From: a virus
Direction: 5' to 3' (one strand)
Virus record (IMG/VR): IMGVR_UViG_3300033141_003292
Span: 1 to 25,920 of that record
Length of the DNA: 25,920 bases
Each line of letters starts with the position of its first letter. Within the stretch, counting starts at the first letter, position 1. Positions 15,795 through 22,915 of the stretch are shown here, one piece after another. The position numbers and the translations under genes were made by a program. The notes under the pieces are model-generated. The model had not been told where the DNA came from. It ran no database searches and saw only the letters and a list, made by a program, of their open reading frames with translations.

Positions 15795-16370
15795 CTAAGC
15801 GAGGGTTCTCCCCTCATATGATATACATATTCCTATGAGCCGCGGCTCACAGGTTAACGCAGCCCCCGACGGTGTCTCGAAGCTGAACTGGATGAAGATG
15901 CATTCCTTGTCAACGAGGTCTGCGTGCGGTATAGTCATTTGCCCGCTTTTATGCTCGATGTAACCGGCGGCGCTAGTGTATGTGTCCTCAACGCTTAACG
16001 TGCCAGTGTTTCCAGATAATGATTCACCTATTGTGGTTGTTTTGTATGTTATCTGCCCCTTCACGTTTGTATCCTCATCATCAACCCCACCGTCATTAGT
16101 CCAGACGTAGCAGAACTTCAGCCCATCTGTTCCTTGGTAGGTTGATGGCTTAAATAGGTTTTTATGAACCTTATCTGTTCCGACGGTGAATATCATCACG
16201 TACACGTTGTCGATGAAGCCTTCTACCGGTGGGTTTGTGGGGTTCTTACCGAGCGACGTTACGTCGATGTTCTCCGTAACTGTCCCAGTTGCTACGCCGT
16301 ACTCTGACGCAGCCCAGACTATTGTATCTTGAAGGCTCTGTAGGTTTTCCCTGTTTTCTGGTCTACTCAT
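15795..16370 (-). CDS. Beta-rich virion protein (possible head decoration)
   Basis: A 191-aa protein. After a helical start (MSRPENRENLQSLQDTIVWAA) the rest is almost all beta strands and loops (GFIDNVYVMIFTVGTDK, QITYKTTTIG, SLSGNTGTLSVEDTY, ECIFIQFSFET), like a jelly-roll or immunoglobulin-like outer capsid protein. The start motif is shared with the end of the 49-aa protein directly upstream (see findings). It lies just before the Cys-rich protein and the capsid genes. The exact role is inferred from place and secondary structure only. Confidence 0.65.
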   Translation of the reverse strand: MSRPENRENLQSLQDTIVWAASEYGVATGTVTENIDVTSLGKNPTNPPVEGFIDNVYVMIFTVGTDKVHKNLFKPSTYQGTDGLKFCYVWTNDGGVDDEDTNVKGQITYKTTTIGESLSGNTGTLSVEDTYTSAAGYIEHKSGQMTIPHADLVDKECIFIQFSFETPSGAALTCEPRLIGICISYEGRTLA

Positions 16371-16376
16371 GTTTGA

Positions 16377-16526
16377 TCACTTGTTTTTAAACGCCCATAT
16401 TATTATATCGTTAGTCCGTTGAATGTTCTCCCTGTTATCTGGCTGCGTCCCTGACATGTTTCCCTTCGGCACACCGTGTGACGCGAAGGTTGTTACGATT
16501 GTGTCAGCCAGTTCTTTAATGTTCAT
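16377..16526 (-). CDS. 49-aa helical protein sharing a motif with the next gene
   Basis: The ATG at 16526 follows the previous stop by 10 bp. The product (MNIKELADTIVTTFASHG at the start) has two helices. Its C-terminal half, PDNRENIQRTNDIIIWAF, lines up with PENRENLQSLQDTIVWAA at the start of the 191-aa protein encoded 6 bp downstream. It is too short for most annotation cut-offs. It may be a partner or a duplicated docking segment of the downstream protein. Confidence 0.6.
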   Translation of the reverse strand: MNIKELADTIVTTFASHGVPKGNMSGTQPDNRENIQRTNDIIIWAFKNK

Positions 16527-16536
16527 ATAGTCGCCG

Positions 16537-16686
16537 CTATGGTTTTATTTCACGCCAGCCTCGGCGCGGTCTGCGGTTATTCAGTCTATAACTATTTAGA
16601 CGTGTTATTGTGCATCCGCCTCGTCCACGGTTCGCCCTTACGCCTCTGCCTGATCCGTCTCTTCTAGGTATTCCTCTGTCACTCAT
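16537..16686 (-). CDS. 49-aa Arg/Gly-rich basic protein
   Basis: The ATG at 16686 is preceded by AAAGGTG. The start MSDRGIPRRDGSGRGVRANR continues with GRGGC, and the last third is also basic. The DGSGRG...GRGGC layout recalls small Gly/Arg-rich proteins of the DUF5320 kind, but the match is only visual. With about 14 arginines in 49 residues, binding to nucleic acid or to the acidic capsid interior is plausible. Directly after the glycosyltransferase gene. Confidence 0.55.
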   Translation of the reverse strand: MSDRGIPRRDGSGRGVRANRGRGGCTITRLNSYRLNNRRPRRGWREIKP

Positions 16687-16701
16687 TTTATTCACCTTTT
16701 T

Positions 16702-17262
16702 TTAGTTATCTGCTCTACCTTCTCGGTACCAGCGTGGACGCTTCTCCATGAAGTGCCATATCGGTTTATCGAGCACCGTCATACATTTCCCCGGTATCCC
16801 ATCCAGTAGCGTCGGCACCTCGTCTACTTTATTCACCCATACTATGTTCTCGTTGTTCTTCAGTAAACGTGTCTGGTAGTCAGGGTAGTCGCTGCACTTC
16901 GGTAGATTGGCTCGTGGGAACCTGAACGCTATCGTCTCAGGGTACTGTTCCACGACGCCTGTTATTATCTCCTCTATGTTCGGGAGAAGCAGGTCGTGGA
17001 ATCGTTCATCAGCGTCTATGAACAGCGTCCACTCGGTGTCCTCAGGCACGAGTCCCCAAGCGTATTGCCGTTCCTCACCGAAGTCCGTTATCTTAGGCCT
17101 CTGCTCCACTCTGTCAGCTAATATGTTCGCTATTTCAAGCGTCCCGTCTGTGCTTCCGCCGTCTACTACTATAACGTAGTCTACGTGTGGTCCATGGTGT
17201 TTTATGCAGTCTTTTATATGTTTTTGCTCGTTTAATGTGAGTATAACTGCTGCTATCTTCAA
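16702..17262 (-). CDS. Family 2 glycosyltransferase (WaaE-like)
   Basis: A 186-aa GT2 protein. The TTG at 17262 has AAGGAG nine bases upstream. AAVILTLNEQKHIKDCI (strand and helix 1), VIVVDGGSTDGTLEIA (uracil/ribose binding) and LFIDADERF (DxD) are all intact, and 'IAFRFPRANL' plus a late WHF fit the WaaE/KdtX-like branch. It has no membrane segment. It lies between the portal and the head genes, 5 kb from the main glycan cassette, which suggests its target is a head protein made at the same time or that it belongs to the same pathway. Confidence 0.88.
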   Translation of the reverse strand: MKIAAVILTLNEQKHIKDCIKHHGPHVDYVIVVDGGSTDGTLEIANILADRVEQRPKITDFGEERQYAWGLVPEDTEWTLFIDADERFHDLLLPNIEEIITGVVEQYPETIAFRFPRANLPKCSDYPDYQTRLLKNNENIVWVNKVDEVPTLLDGIPGKCMTVLDKPIWHFMEKRPRWYREGRADN

Positions 17263-17279
17263 ACTCTTTTTTCTCCTTT

Positions 17280-18545
17280 CTATTTCTCTATGTCTGGTGT
17301 TTTCTTTATGATTGGGTTTACTGGTTGAGGTGGGAGCATTGGTTTGTCAGGTGGGTGTAGGTCGAGTCCGCTTCTCTGCAGTATCTCGTAGTATTGCGGT
17401 AGCTGTACGAATCCAGCGTTTACCCCTGTCTGCAGGAATCGTTCTAGCTGTATTCCTCGGAACTTCGCGTTCTCCGTTGTCCAGTTTACACGTGGCACGG
17501 TTTTGTATCCGTTTAGCTTCATCAGCCTCGCGTAGAACCCTGCCTCGTTTCCCCTTTTTATGCTTCTCCTTATTCCTCTTACGTTGTAGTCTACTAGTTC
17601 CTGTAGTATAGTCGCTGATGCCTGTGTTGCTTGGCGCCAGTAGTCAAGGTCGCCTGTGAATAGACTCTTATATATGAGGCGATCTATGTACTCTATGTAT
17701 TCCCATAGTTTCCCGCTTTCACCTATGTCGATTGGTTGGGCGATGTCTTTTAGCTCTTCCTGTGTTAGGTTTCCGAGGAAGATGTCTTCGTCTGGTTTTA
17801 TCCCTGTGACTGCTTCTTTTAATGATTCTATGTTGCGTGTGCTTTTCCAGATTATCATTGGTGCTAGGCGTTTATCTATGATTTTCTCTATCTGGTTTAT
17901 CGTGTTAAGCTTCGTTGATAGTAGTGTTTCCACTGGTTTAATTATGCTTGTCCCACGTTTATCGTTACCGATGGCGTTATGGTCGAACCACGCTAGGTTC
18001 CGCCCCATGATTTTAGCTTTATTATGCCCAACCTTCTGGATAATATACTTGATGCCATGGTACTCTGCTCCACCTATCTCAATGTGGACAACTGTCTTAG
18101 GGTGAATAATACCAACCTCACATCTGCTAGGGTATTTATTCATCTTCACCTCAACCGGACAATACCCAGCGATCAAGACGTTACGACATATATTCGCGTT
18201 CAAATCATCAGCGTTTATATACTCGTTAAACTCGTCAACCAGCTTCTTCTCAGGGCTATCCTCATCCTCCATGTCACTCGGGGCAAGCCCCGGTAACGCT
18301 GTCTCGAAGCCGTTACCAACCGCCATCTCTGTTATACTGTTAATCCCAGCGTACACGGCGCCGTCTGAGTTATACCAGTCATAGTATCCTCTGATACTTC
18401 TAGGCTGCTGCCCATAGCCACGGCTATATAACCCCTTGCCTGTTGAAGCCGACACTGACTTCAGCTTCTCCTGCATCGGCGCTGGTCCAAGCATTCTTGT
18501 GCTGAAGCGCTCTATAGCGTTAATGAATCTGTTTGTGCTGCTCAT
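17280..18545 (-). CDS. Portal protein
   Basis: A 421-aa protein. It starts with ATG at 18545 after AAGGAG, overlapping the preceding gene by 26 bp. Features that fit portals: an N-terminal Arg/Tyr-rich wing (SRGYGQQPRSIRGYYDWY), 'NICRNVLIAGYCPVEVK', a 'NLAWFDHNAIGNDKRGTSII' clip segment, a long helix (LLSTKLNTINQIEKIIDKRLAPMIIWK) and the terminal channel helix (YWRQATQASATILQELVDYNVRGIRRSIKR). It follows the large terminase with three small genes between. The length is within the usual 400-520 aa. Confidence 0.88.
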   Translation of the reverse strand: MSSTNRFINAIERFSTRMLGPAPMQEKLKSVSASTGKGLYSRGYGQQPRSIRGYYDWYNSDGAVYAGINSITEMAVGNGFETALPGLAPSDMEDEDSPEKKLVDEFNEYINADDLNANICRNVLIAGYCPVEVKMNKYPSRCEVGIIHPKTVVHIEIGGAEYHGIKYIIQKVGHNKAKIMGRNLAWFDHNAIGNDKRGTSIIKPVETLLSTKLNTINQIEKIIDKRLAPMIIWKSTRNIESLKEAVTGIKPDEDIFLGNLTQEELKDIAQPIDIGESGKLWEYIEYIDRLIYKSLFTGDLDYWRQATQASATILQELVDYNVRGIRRSIKRGNEAGFYARLMKLNGYKTVPRVNWTTENAKFRGIQLERFLQTGVNAGFVQLPQYYEILQRSGLDLHPPDKPMLPPQPVNPIIKKTPDIEK

Positions 18546-18711
18546 TTCTGTTTTTTCTCCTTTCCTCTATTTCCTTCATTAACTCTAAGTGTTCATTCAT
18601 CGGTGCTGGTTGCAGCATCACCTGTTTTCCGCATAGGCATTGGAAGGGTTGAGGGGGACATGTGGGGCACGCTAAAGGTAAAACCCGTCCACATTTAGGG
18701 CATCTAGGCAC
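18520..18711 (-). CDS. 63-aa zinc-ribbon protein
   Basis: GTG at 18711 begins MPRCPKCGRVLPLACPTC, followed by FQCLCGKQ: six cysteines in CxxC-type pairs form one or two zinc knuckles. The second half (ELMKEIEERRKNRNEQHK) is a charged helix. It overlaps the upstream 41-aa gene by 8 bp and the portal gene by 26 bp. Possibly an adaptor linking packaging proteins or binding nucleic acid; no specific family. Confidence 0.7.
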   Translation of the reverse strand: MPRCPKCGRVLPLACPTCPPQPFQCLCGKQVMLQPAPMNEHLELMKEIEERRKNRNEQHKQIH

Positions 18712-18829
18712 CGTTTTCCCCCCAGAAACCGCTTGTTTTATCGCTTTTTTTAATCATTTTCCTTACTTTTCCATCAAAAAAACGTTTTTTCTCGACGTAT
18801 TTCCTCTTTTTACACTGTTTTCTATTCAA
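18704..18829 (-). CDS. 41-aa strongly basic peptide
   Basis: A TTG at 18829, overlapping the stop of the upstream gene, opens a frame that ends at TAG 18704-18706, overlapping the next gene start: the gap is filled exactly with 8 bp overlap at each side. The product starts MNRKQCKKRKYVEKKRFFDG and has about 13 Lys/Arg. It could be a real peptide or the leader of the zinc-ribbon gene. There is no strong SD. Confidence 0.4.
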   Translation of the reverse strand: MNRKQCKKRKYVEKKRFFDGKVRKMIKKSDKTSGFWGENGA

Positions 18830-19031
18830 GATGCCCATGTGCCTCTCGCCAAGTCTCTCCATCAGAGTGAAAATAGGCTCCGCATGCCTCGCAGTGGAAT
18901 AAGTCGCTCTCGGGTTTGCCTTTAACGCCGACTGGTCCTATTCGTTCAATGTGAATCACTTCACCGCATGGGTAGTGTTTCCCCTTGTACGTTGATCCGG
19001 GGCAACATATGAATGGTGGGTTGTATGTCAT
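18822..19031 (-). CDS. 69-aa zinc-binding protein
   Basis: The ATG at 19031 immediately follows the stop of TerL. ICCPGSTYKGKHYPCGEV and later FHCEACGAYFHSDGETW give a four- or five-Cys plus His zinc ribbon. The middle (VIHIERIGPVGVKGKPESD) is a beta hairpin. Such fingers near terminase genes may act in DNA binding or packaging; there is no more specific evidence here. Confidence 0.7.
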   Translation of the reverse strand: MTYNPPFICCPGSTYKGKHYPCGEVIHIERIGPVGVKGKPESDLFHCEACGAYFHSDGETWREAHGHLE

Positions 19032-20351
19032 TTATCTAGGTCTCCTACCTGTTTCGGCTGATGGTCCCCCTGTTATTTTTCCGCTGAATACTCCCCATGT
19101 GGCTAAGCCGAGGCTTGTCACGCAGTCGTCGTGGATGCCTGTTGGGGCGTTGTAACGTATTCTCCCTGAGGGTAGTATATCGTATTCGAAGGCTTCAAGT
19201 TCGTCTATTAATGGTTTTAGCTGCGGTACGGGGGTTATTTCCTCGCCTAGTCGTGTGGCTGGTATGCCTATTTGCCCTTGGTCGAGTGCTATGTTAAGTA
19301 TGTTCACCATGTTGAATTTACTCTGGTTTGTGAACTTGTAGTCACGTATTAGAAGCTGTCTTCTTACAAGGTGATCGTAGCTTGACGCGCCTATGCCTGT
19401 TGCGTCTGTTACCAGTACGCCGGGGTATGCTTTAGTGAAGTTGTAGATACGGGTTTCTATGTCTTCCCAGTTAAGGTTGTTGAATCTGTCGAAGCCACGT
19501 ATGTTTCCACTTTGATTCATGGCGGTTAGCACGTTCCAGTCCTGTGTTTTCGCTACGTCGCATCCGATTACGTAGAACTCGTCTGGGTCTGCGGGTCCTA
19601 GCTGTATGTCTGGGTTTAGGCATTGGTATATGTTTCTGAATACTTGTCCTTCTCCTTTAAGGAAGTGGGCGTATATTTCCTGTCTCTTTGTGAGGTAGTC
19701 CATGCCTTTCGCGATGTCGTCTATGCTGCTTTTCTTCAGGTAGCCGCCTCGTTCTATCGTGTTCTCGTAGCTGCTGAACTGCCAGCTTTTATAGTTAGCC
19801 CAGTTCACGGGGTCTTGTCCACGTAGACACATCTGGTAGAACCAGCCACGGCCTTTCGGCGTGCCTATCGCCAGTAGCCAGCCGTCTCTGTCGATTAGGC
19901 TCGGCGCTAGCTCCTCTGTGTATCTTTCACCGGGGAAGCTTCCGGCTTCATCTATTACGAGTCCATCTAAGCCGTGTCCTCTTAGGCTGTCCTCTGTGTT
20001 TCCGCTGTGGAAGTATATTTCTGTTCCGTCTTGTAGCTGTAGATACCATATTACTTTGTTTCTTTCACGGACATCGTATATGAAGTCCGTGGGGGTCATC
20101 TCTTTTACTGTCTCTGTGGCTGGGGCGAGTTCCTTGTTTATCGACGCTACCCACCAGTATAGTCTGGTATCAGGGTTTATGGCGTCCATTATTATCTTAG
20201 CCCAGCCGAGACGGGTTTTCCCGAATCGTCTGCCTGCGCTTACTAGCTGGAACCTGTGGGTGTCTTGTATTATCTCCCATTGTTTCGGGTGGGGTTTGAA
20301 GACGAACTCATCGTCGTCAATGTTCCTCCACTTTATCTTTCGCGTGCTCAA
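19032..20351 (-). CDS. terL: Terminase large subunit
   Basis: A 439-aa packaging motor. The ATPase domain has Walker A (SAGRRFGKTRLGW, residues ~38-50) and Walker B (LDGLVIDEAGS) with the coupling 'AIGTPKGRGWFY'. The nuclease domain has the three acidic clusters expected of the RNase H fold: VIGCDVAKTQDW, GVLVTDATGIG and HDDCVTSLGLA. All catalytic residues are present. The start is TTG at 20351 (SD GAGGAG), 35 bp inside the small terminase gene. The C-terminal end is short and ends in GRRPR. TerL would drive DNA into the prohead through the portal encoded downstream. Confidence 0.97.
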   Translation of the reverse strand: MSTRKIKWRNIDDDEFVFKPHPKQWEIIQDTHRFQLVSAGRRFGKTRLGWAKIIMDAINPDTRLYWWVASINKELAPATETVKEMTPTDFIYDVRERNKVIWYLQLQDGTEIYFHSGNTEDSLRGHGLDGLVIDEAGSFPGERYTEELAPSLIDRDGWLLAIGTPKGRGWFYQMCLRGQDPVNWANYKSWQFSSYENTIERGGYLKKSSIDDIAKGMDYLTKRQEIYAHFLKGEGQVFRNIYQCLNPDIQLGPADPDEFYVIGCDVAKTQDWNVLTAMNQSGNIRGFDRFNNLNWEDIETRIYNFTKAYPGVLVTDATGIGASSYDHLVRRQLLIRDYKFTNQSKFNMVNILNIALDQGQIGIPATRLGEEITPVPQLKPLIDELEAFEYDILPSGRIRYNAPTGIHDDCVTSLGLATWGVFSGKITGGPSAETGRRPR

Positions 20352-20814
20352 TATGCTCCTCGCTCGGCGGTACTATTATGAATCTGTGGACTATTTCGCC
20401 CTCGTTGTCTACCTTTAACTCGCTTTTCCGTGGAACCGCTATCTTTATTAATCCTTCACGGTACCTCATGGCTGTGGCTAAGTCGCCTTGGCTTCGTACA
20501 GCCATTATGTCCTCTAGTTGCTCATCTATCATTCTTTCCTTGAACTCTTGGAAAGCAACGGTTTTGCGGTACTTGTATAACGTGTTACGGTCTATTCCAA
20601 GCTCTTTAGCTATTTCGCTGTAGGACGCTCCTTCTATGACGCGTTCCACTATGTAGGGGATGTATAGGCTTGCTTTTTCACTCATTTCATCCATGCAGTG
20701 ATATTTTGTTCGTTCAAGCTCTGTTCCCTTCATTATGCCTGTACCCCATGGCTTCTTTTTTCCCTCTCCGTACATCGGCACATCTACGCCGTATCTTGGA
20801 ACCTTTTTACGCAT
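20317..20814 (-). CDS. Terminase small subunit
   Basis: A 165-aa protein with ATG at 20814 at the stop of the previous gene. The first 45 residues are basic and loop-rich. Residues ~65-90 form a helix-turn-helix (SYSEIAKELGIDRNTLYKYR), the usual DNA-recognition part of TerS. A helical oligomerisation part follows (FKERMIDEQLEDIMAVR), then a C-terminal tail ending in HIEHAKDKVEEH, which could contact TerL. Gene order directly before TerL supports the call. Confidence 0.88.
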   Translation of the reverse strand: MRKKVPRYGVDVPMYGEGKKKPWGTGIMKGTELERTKYHCMDEMSEKASLYIPYIVERVIEGASYSEIAKELGIDRNTLYKYRKTVAFQEFKERMIDEQLEDIMAVRSQGDLATAMRYREGLIKIAVPRKSELKVDNEGEIVHRFIIVPPSEEHIEHAKDKVEEH

Positions 20815-21074
20815 TATATCACACCATACATTTTTAATAAGTTCAGTATACCCATTATGAATGTTAGTAAGCTACCTCCAACCAGCCACCCTAGAAGCTT
20901 CTTAGCTGTGTTCCACTCTGTTTTAAGCACCTGTATGTCATTCACTATTCCGTTACGCCCATCCTCGCCGTGAAAAGTTGTTTCAACCTTGTCGCAGAAC
21001 TTTATAAACTCTTTCTTCTCAACATATTTCGTGAAGCCACTTGAGTTAAAGCCAGCCGGTAAATCGTCATCCAT
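20814..21074 (-). CDS. XhlA-like membrane protein (holin-type candidate)
   Basis: An 86-aa protein. The first ~45 residues are soluble, followed by a helix (NGIVNDIQVLKTEWNTAKKL) and one membrane segment (LLGWLVGGSLLTFIMGILNLL). This order, an amphipathic helix before a single C-terminal membrane segment, is that of XhlA/haemolysin-type phage proteins that accompany holins. With the next two membrane genes it may form an egress module. Alternatively it could be a virion anchor. Confidence 0.55.
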   Translation of the reverse strand: MDDDLPAGFNSSGFTKYVEKKEFIKFCDKVETTFHGEDGRNGIVNDIQVLKTEWNTAKKLLGWLVGGSLLTFIMGILNLLKMYGVI

Positions 21075-21077
21075 TTT

Positions 21078-21338
21078 TTATTCCTCGTCGTTTTGTATAC
21101 TCTGTAAACTACCTTCTCCCCGTGCGTCTGACGTCACCTCGCCTCTCTCGAACTGAAGATGAAAACCTGTGCGCACCGAGCCGAACTCCTTGATGATGCT
21201 ACGCTCTATATCAATAGGGTTTAAAACGTTTATTGATTCACCTGCGTCAACATCATGATACGAGTTTCTGCTCACCAAATGATTTATATATCTACGCTGC
21301 CTAGACGCCATGCTACGTGGACGATACCGCCTAGTCAA
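21078..21338 (-). CDS. Small soluble protein of unknown function
   Basis: An 86-aa protein. The N-terminus is very basic (MTRRYRPRSMASRQRRYINH), the C-terminus acidic. It overlaps the metalloprotease-like gene by 4 bp and is within 4 bp of the XhlA-like gene, so it is part of the same coupled unit. The basic first 20 residues may bind nucleic acid or membrane. Nothing recognised. Confidence 0.6.
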   Translation of the reverse strand: MTRRYRPRSMASRQRRYINHLVSRNSYHDVDAGESINVLNPIDIERSIIKEFGSVRTGFHLQFERGEVTSDARGEGSLQSIQNDEE

Positions 21339-21766
21339 AGCGTCACCTCAACACGTTTTATTAACAAGAGATACATGAAGTATATTAAACCAATGAATAT
21401 CCCTAATATTGATCCTAGTTCCCAAAACGTTGACGGGAACAACGCCTCAAAGAAAGCGTATATCAGGTTGCTTACAGCGGACATCACGTATATTGTTCTA
21501 TGCTCGTTATCTATGTTTTTCCACACTAAAACAATGAACAACAGGAACACACTCACCCCACCAGCCCCATATATCACCCAGTGGTGCCACAGTGGAGCCG
21601 AGCCATTATACGTTATATGGGCGTGGTTCAACGCCGTGCTCCTTATCTCCCCATAGTGCCCAAGCAGCCGAGCCGCTATAATGTGCCCGTATTCATGCAC
21701 CGCCGTATTCAATAAATAGAATATCACCACAAGCTTTACAGTGAACTCGGTTAAACTCAGCTTCAC
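21335..21766 (-). CDS. Membrane metalloprotease-like protein with HExGH motif (M50-like)
   Basis: A 143-aa protein with about four hydrophobic segments. The first (VKLVVIFYLLNTAVHEYGHIIAARLLG) contains H24-E25-Y26-G27-H28, the HExxH zinc motif in the position and membrane context of M50 site-2 proteases. The remaining segments (WVIYGAGGVSVFLLFIVLVW, TIYVMSAVSNLIYAFFEALF, FWELGSILGIFIGLIYFMYLLLI) would complete a small fold; the second metal motif (NxxPxxxxDG) is not seen, though N and E/D residues are present in the third segment. If active it would cut within the membrane. It lies between a small membrane protein and a basic gene, before the packaging genes. It could also be a dead relative. 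Confidence 0.6.
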   Translation of the reverse strand: MKLSLTEFTVKLVVIFYLLNTAVHEYGHIIAARLLGHYGEIRSTALNHAHITYNGSAPLWHHWVIYGAGGVSVFLLFIVLVWKNIDNEHRTIYVMSAVSNLIYAFFEALFPSTFWELGSILGIFIGLIYFMYLLLIKRVEVTL

Positions 21767-22101
21767 CCTGTTTCACCGTTAAACAGCTTGGGCATAATGT
21801 GTTTACTCACCTCAGTGACAACCGGGTTCAGGAAACCTAAAACCACGCCCTTCACGAACGCGTCAAAGCGGTCAACTATAACCACGTCAAGCGGGTTCAT
21901 ATCATATATTATCAAAGTAGCTAACATAGCGACAACGTAACTCACAAGAAACGTTAACGTGTAAGCGTTATCCCATTCACTGAACTCTGTACCGAATTTA
22001 CGTATATACGGCGCTATCGCTGTAAACATCGCCGCCACGAATATCCCCAATAAATACGCCATTGTCTGTGGTGTCATGCGCCGCTCTTCCCTAATCTTCA
22101 C
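21763..22101 (-). CDS. Multi-pass membrane protein (possible holin)
   Basis: A 112-aa protein; the GTG at 22101 gives MKIREERRMTPQTM, with the ATG eight codons on an equally possible start. Two clear membrane segments (MAYLLGIFVAAMFTAIAP and LTFLVSYVVAMLATLIIY) are followed by a third weaker one (VKGVVLGFLNPVVTEV) and a charged tail. It overlaps the metalloprotease-like gene by 4 bp. Size and topology fit a holin, but holins cannot be recognised safely by sequence alone. Confidence 0.6.
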   Translation of the reverse strand: MKIREERRMTPQTMAYLLGIFVAAMFTAIAPYIRKFGTEFSEWDNAYTLTFLVSYVVAMLATLIIYDMNPLDVVIVDRFDAFVKGVVLGFLNPVVTEVSKHIMPKLFNGETG

Positions 22102-22144
22102 CCAAACAATGGGCGACGGCTTGAAGCCCTACACTACCTTACCT

Positions 22145-22387
22145 TTACCGCCTATACTCAGGGTACTTCCTGTAGAAGTAGTTATCAAGTTCAACGTAGA
22201 CTATATGCTCCATGCCTTTATCCCAGTACACGTCATAGTTTTTCCTATCCCCGTGTCCTTCACTGTATTTATAGTCCACGCCACAGCTACTGCACACCCA
22301 GTACCATTCACCCCTAACAGGATTGTTATCTATCAACGTCATGGGTCTATGACATCTATGACATTTTTTAAGTTGCTCTATATGAAT
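22145..22387 (-). CDS. Zinc-ribbon protein (start uncertain)
   Basis: From the ATG at 22342 the protein is 65 aa (MTLIDNNPVRGEWYWVCSSCG at the start) with one CxxC. However, the frame is open upstream and encodes HIEQLKKCHRCHRP just before that ATG: a second CxxC pair, 19 residues from CSSC, completing a four-Cys zinc ribbon. The ATG lacks an SD, whereas a non-canonical ATT at 22387 follows AGGGGT. A near-cognate start is therefore proposed. No function known; it could be a DNA-binding or adaptor finger. Confidence 0.6.
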   Translation of the reverse strand: MHIEQLKKCHRCHRPMTLIDNNPVRGEWYWVCSSCGVDYKYSEGHGDRKNYDVYWDKGMEHIVYVELDNYFYRKYPEYRR

Positions 22388-22399
22388 ACCCCTACTCTA

Positions 22400-22582
22400 T
22401 CACCCTACTCCGAAATAACGGTGAAAACAGAAACACTTATATAGCTGAACAATAGAAACCACCAAAACTATAGCGGGGGCAAACAAACTATATAGAACCC
22501 CATGAATCCCTATAGGGCCTATACCACCTACGATGATCACAGCTATTACACCTAGCACAGACACTATAAGCCCTATTACCAT
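22400..22582 (-). CDS. Small two-segment membrane protein
   Basis: 60 aa from the ATG at 22582, with AAGG upstream. Two hydrophobic segments (MVIGLIVSVLGVIAVIIVGG and LFAPAIVLVVSIVQLY) are followed by a Cys/His end. It overlaps the zinc-ribbon frame above by 95 bp in a different frame, which is long for this genome; one of the two may be wrong, or a frameshift may link them into a zinc-ribbon membrane protein. Confidence 0.4.
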   Translation of the reverse strand: MVIGLIVSVLGVIAVIIVGGIGPIGIHGVLYSLFAPAIVLVVSIVQLYKCFCFHRYFGVG

Positions 22583-22799
22583 CAAAACGAACCTTAAACC
22601 TAAACACCCGACCCCCACACATAGGACAAACACCCGGAGCAACCACACACAAAAAAGGATACCGCCTAGCAAACTCCCCACCACTCAACCAAGAATAACT
22701 ACCCACAACCCTACCCGGATTACCCACAACAAACCTACCACAACCATCACGAAACCCCCTATAACGATCAACCATACACAAACAAACACAACCAAACAA
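22488..22799 (-). CDS. Zinc-ribbon protein in a GT-rich stretch
   Basis: Up to 103 aa; an internal ATG at 22775 (MVDRYRGFRDGCGRFVVGN) is an alternative start. The clear signature is GVCPMCGGRVFRFKVRF followed by a CARC pair ~20 residues on: a classic CPxCGG zinc ribbon. Codons are rich in G and T at all positions, unlike the A-rich packaging genes but like the hydrophobic genes on the other strand at 23.7-24.4 kb, which suggests a different history. It would be the first gene of the minus-strand block. Confidence 0.5.
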   Translation of the reverse strand: MFGCVCLCMVDRYRGFRDGCGRFVVGNPGRVVGSYSWLSGGEFARRYPFLCVVAPGVCPMCGGRVFRFKVRFDGNRAYSVCARCNSCDHRRWYRPYRDSWGSI

Positions 22800-22877
22800 T
22801 AAAAACCTTACCCCATATTCCGGTTCGCTGTTTGTGTGGTTAGTTGTGTGTGCCTTTGGGGCTTGGTGTGGGGATAA

Positions 22878-22888
22878 TCTTATATGTG
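22878..22888. promoter_or_regulatory. Bidirectional TATA region between the divergent units
   Basis: AATCTTATATG on the plus strand gives CTTATATG about 30 nt before the ATG at 22916; the same bases read CATATAAG on the minus strand, about 80-100 nt before the first minus-strand gene. The 116-bp gap 22800-22915 is the only place where transcription diverges between the structural block and the plus-strand small genes. Confidence 0.45.
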
Positions 22889-22915
22889 TGAGTGTGTCTG
22901 TATGGGTGAATAGAG

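Noticed and set aside
22533-22802. Plus-strand Thr/Pro-rich 89-aa frame
   Set aside because: Mirror of the G/T-rich zinc-ribbon frame; repetitive TIT/KPT composition with no motif or RBS.
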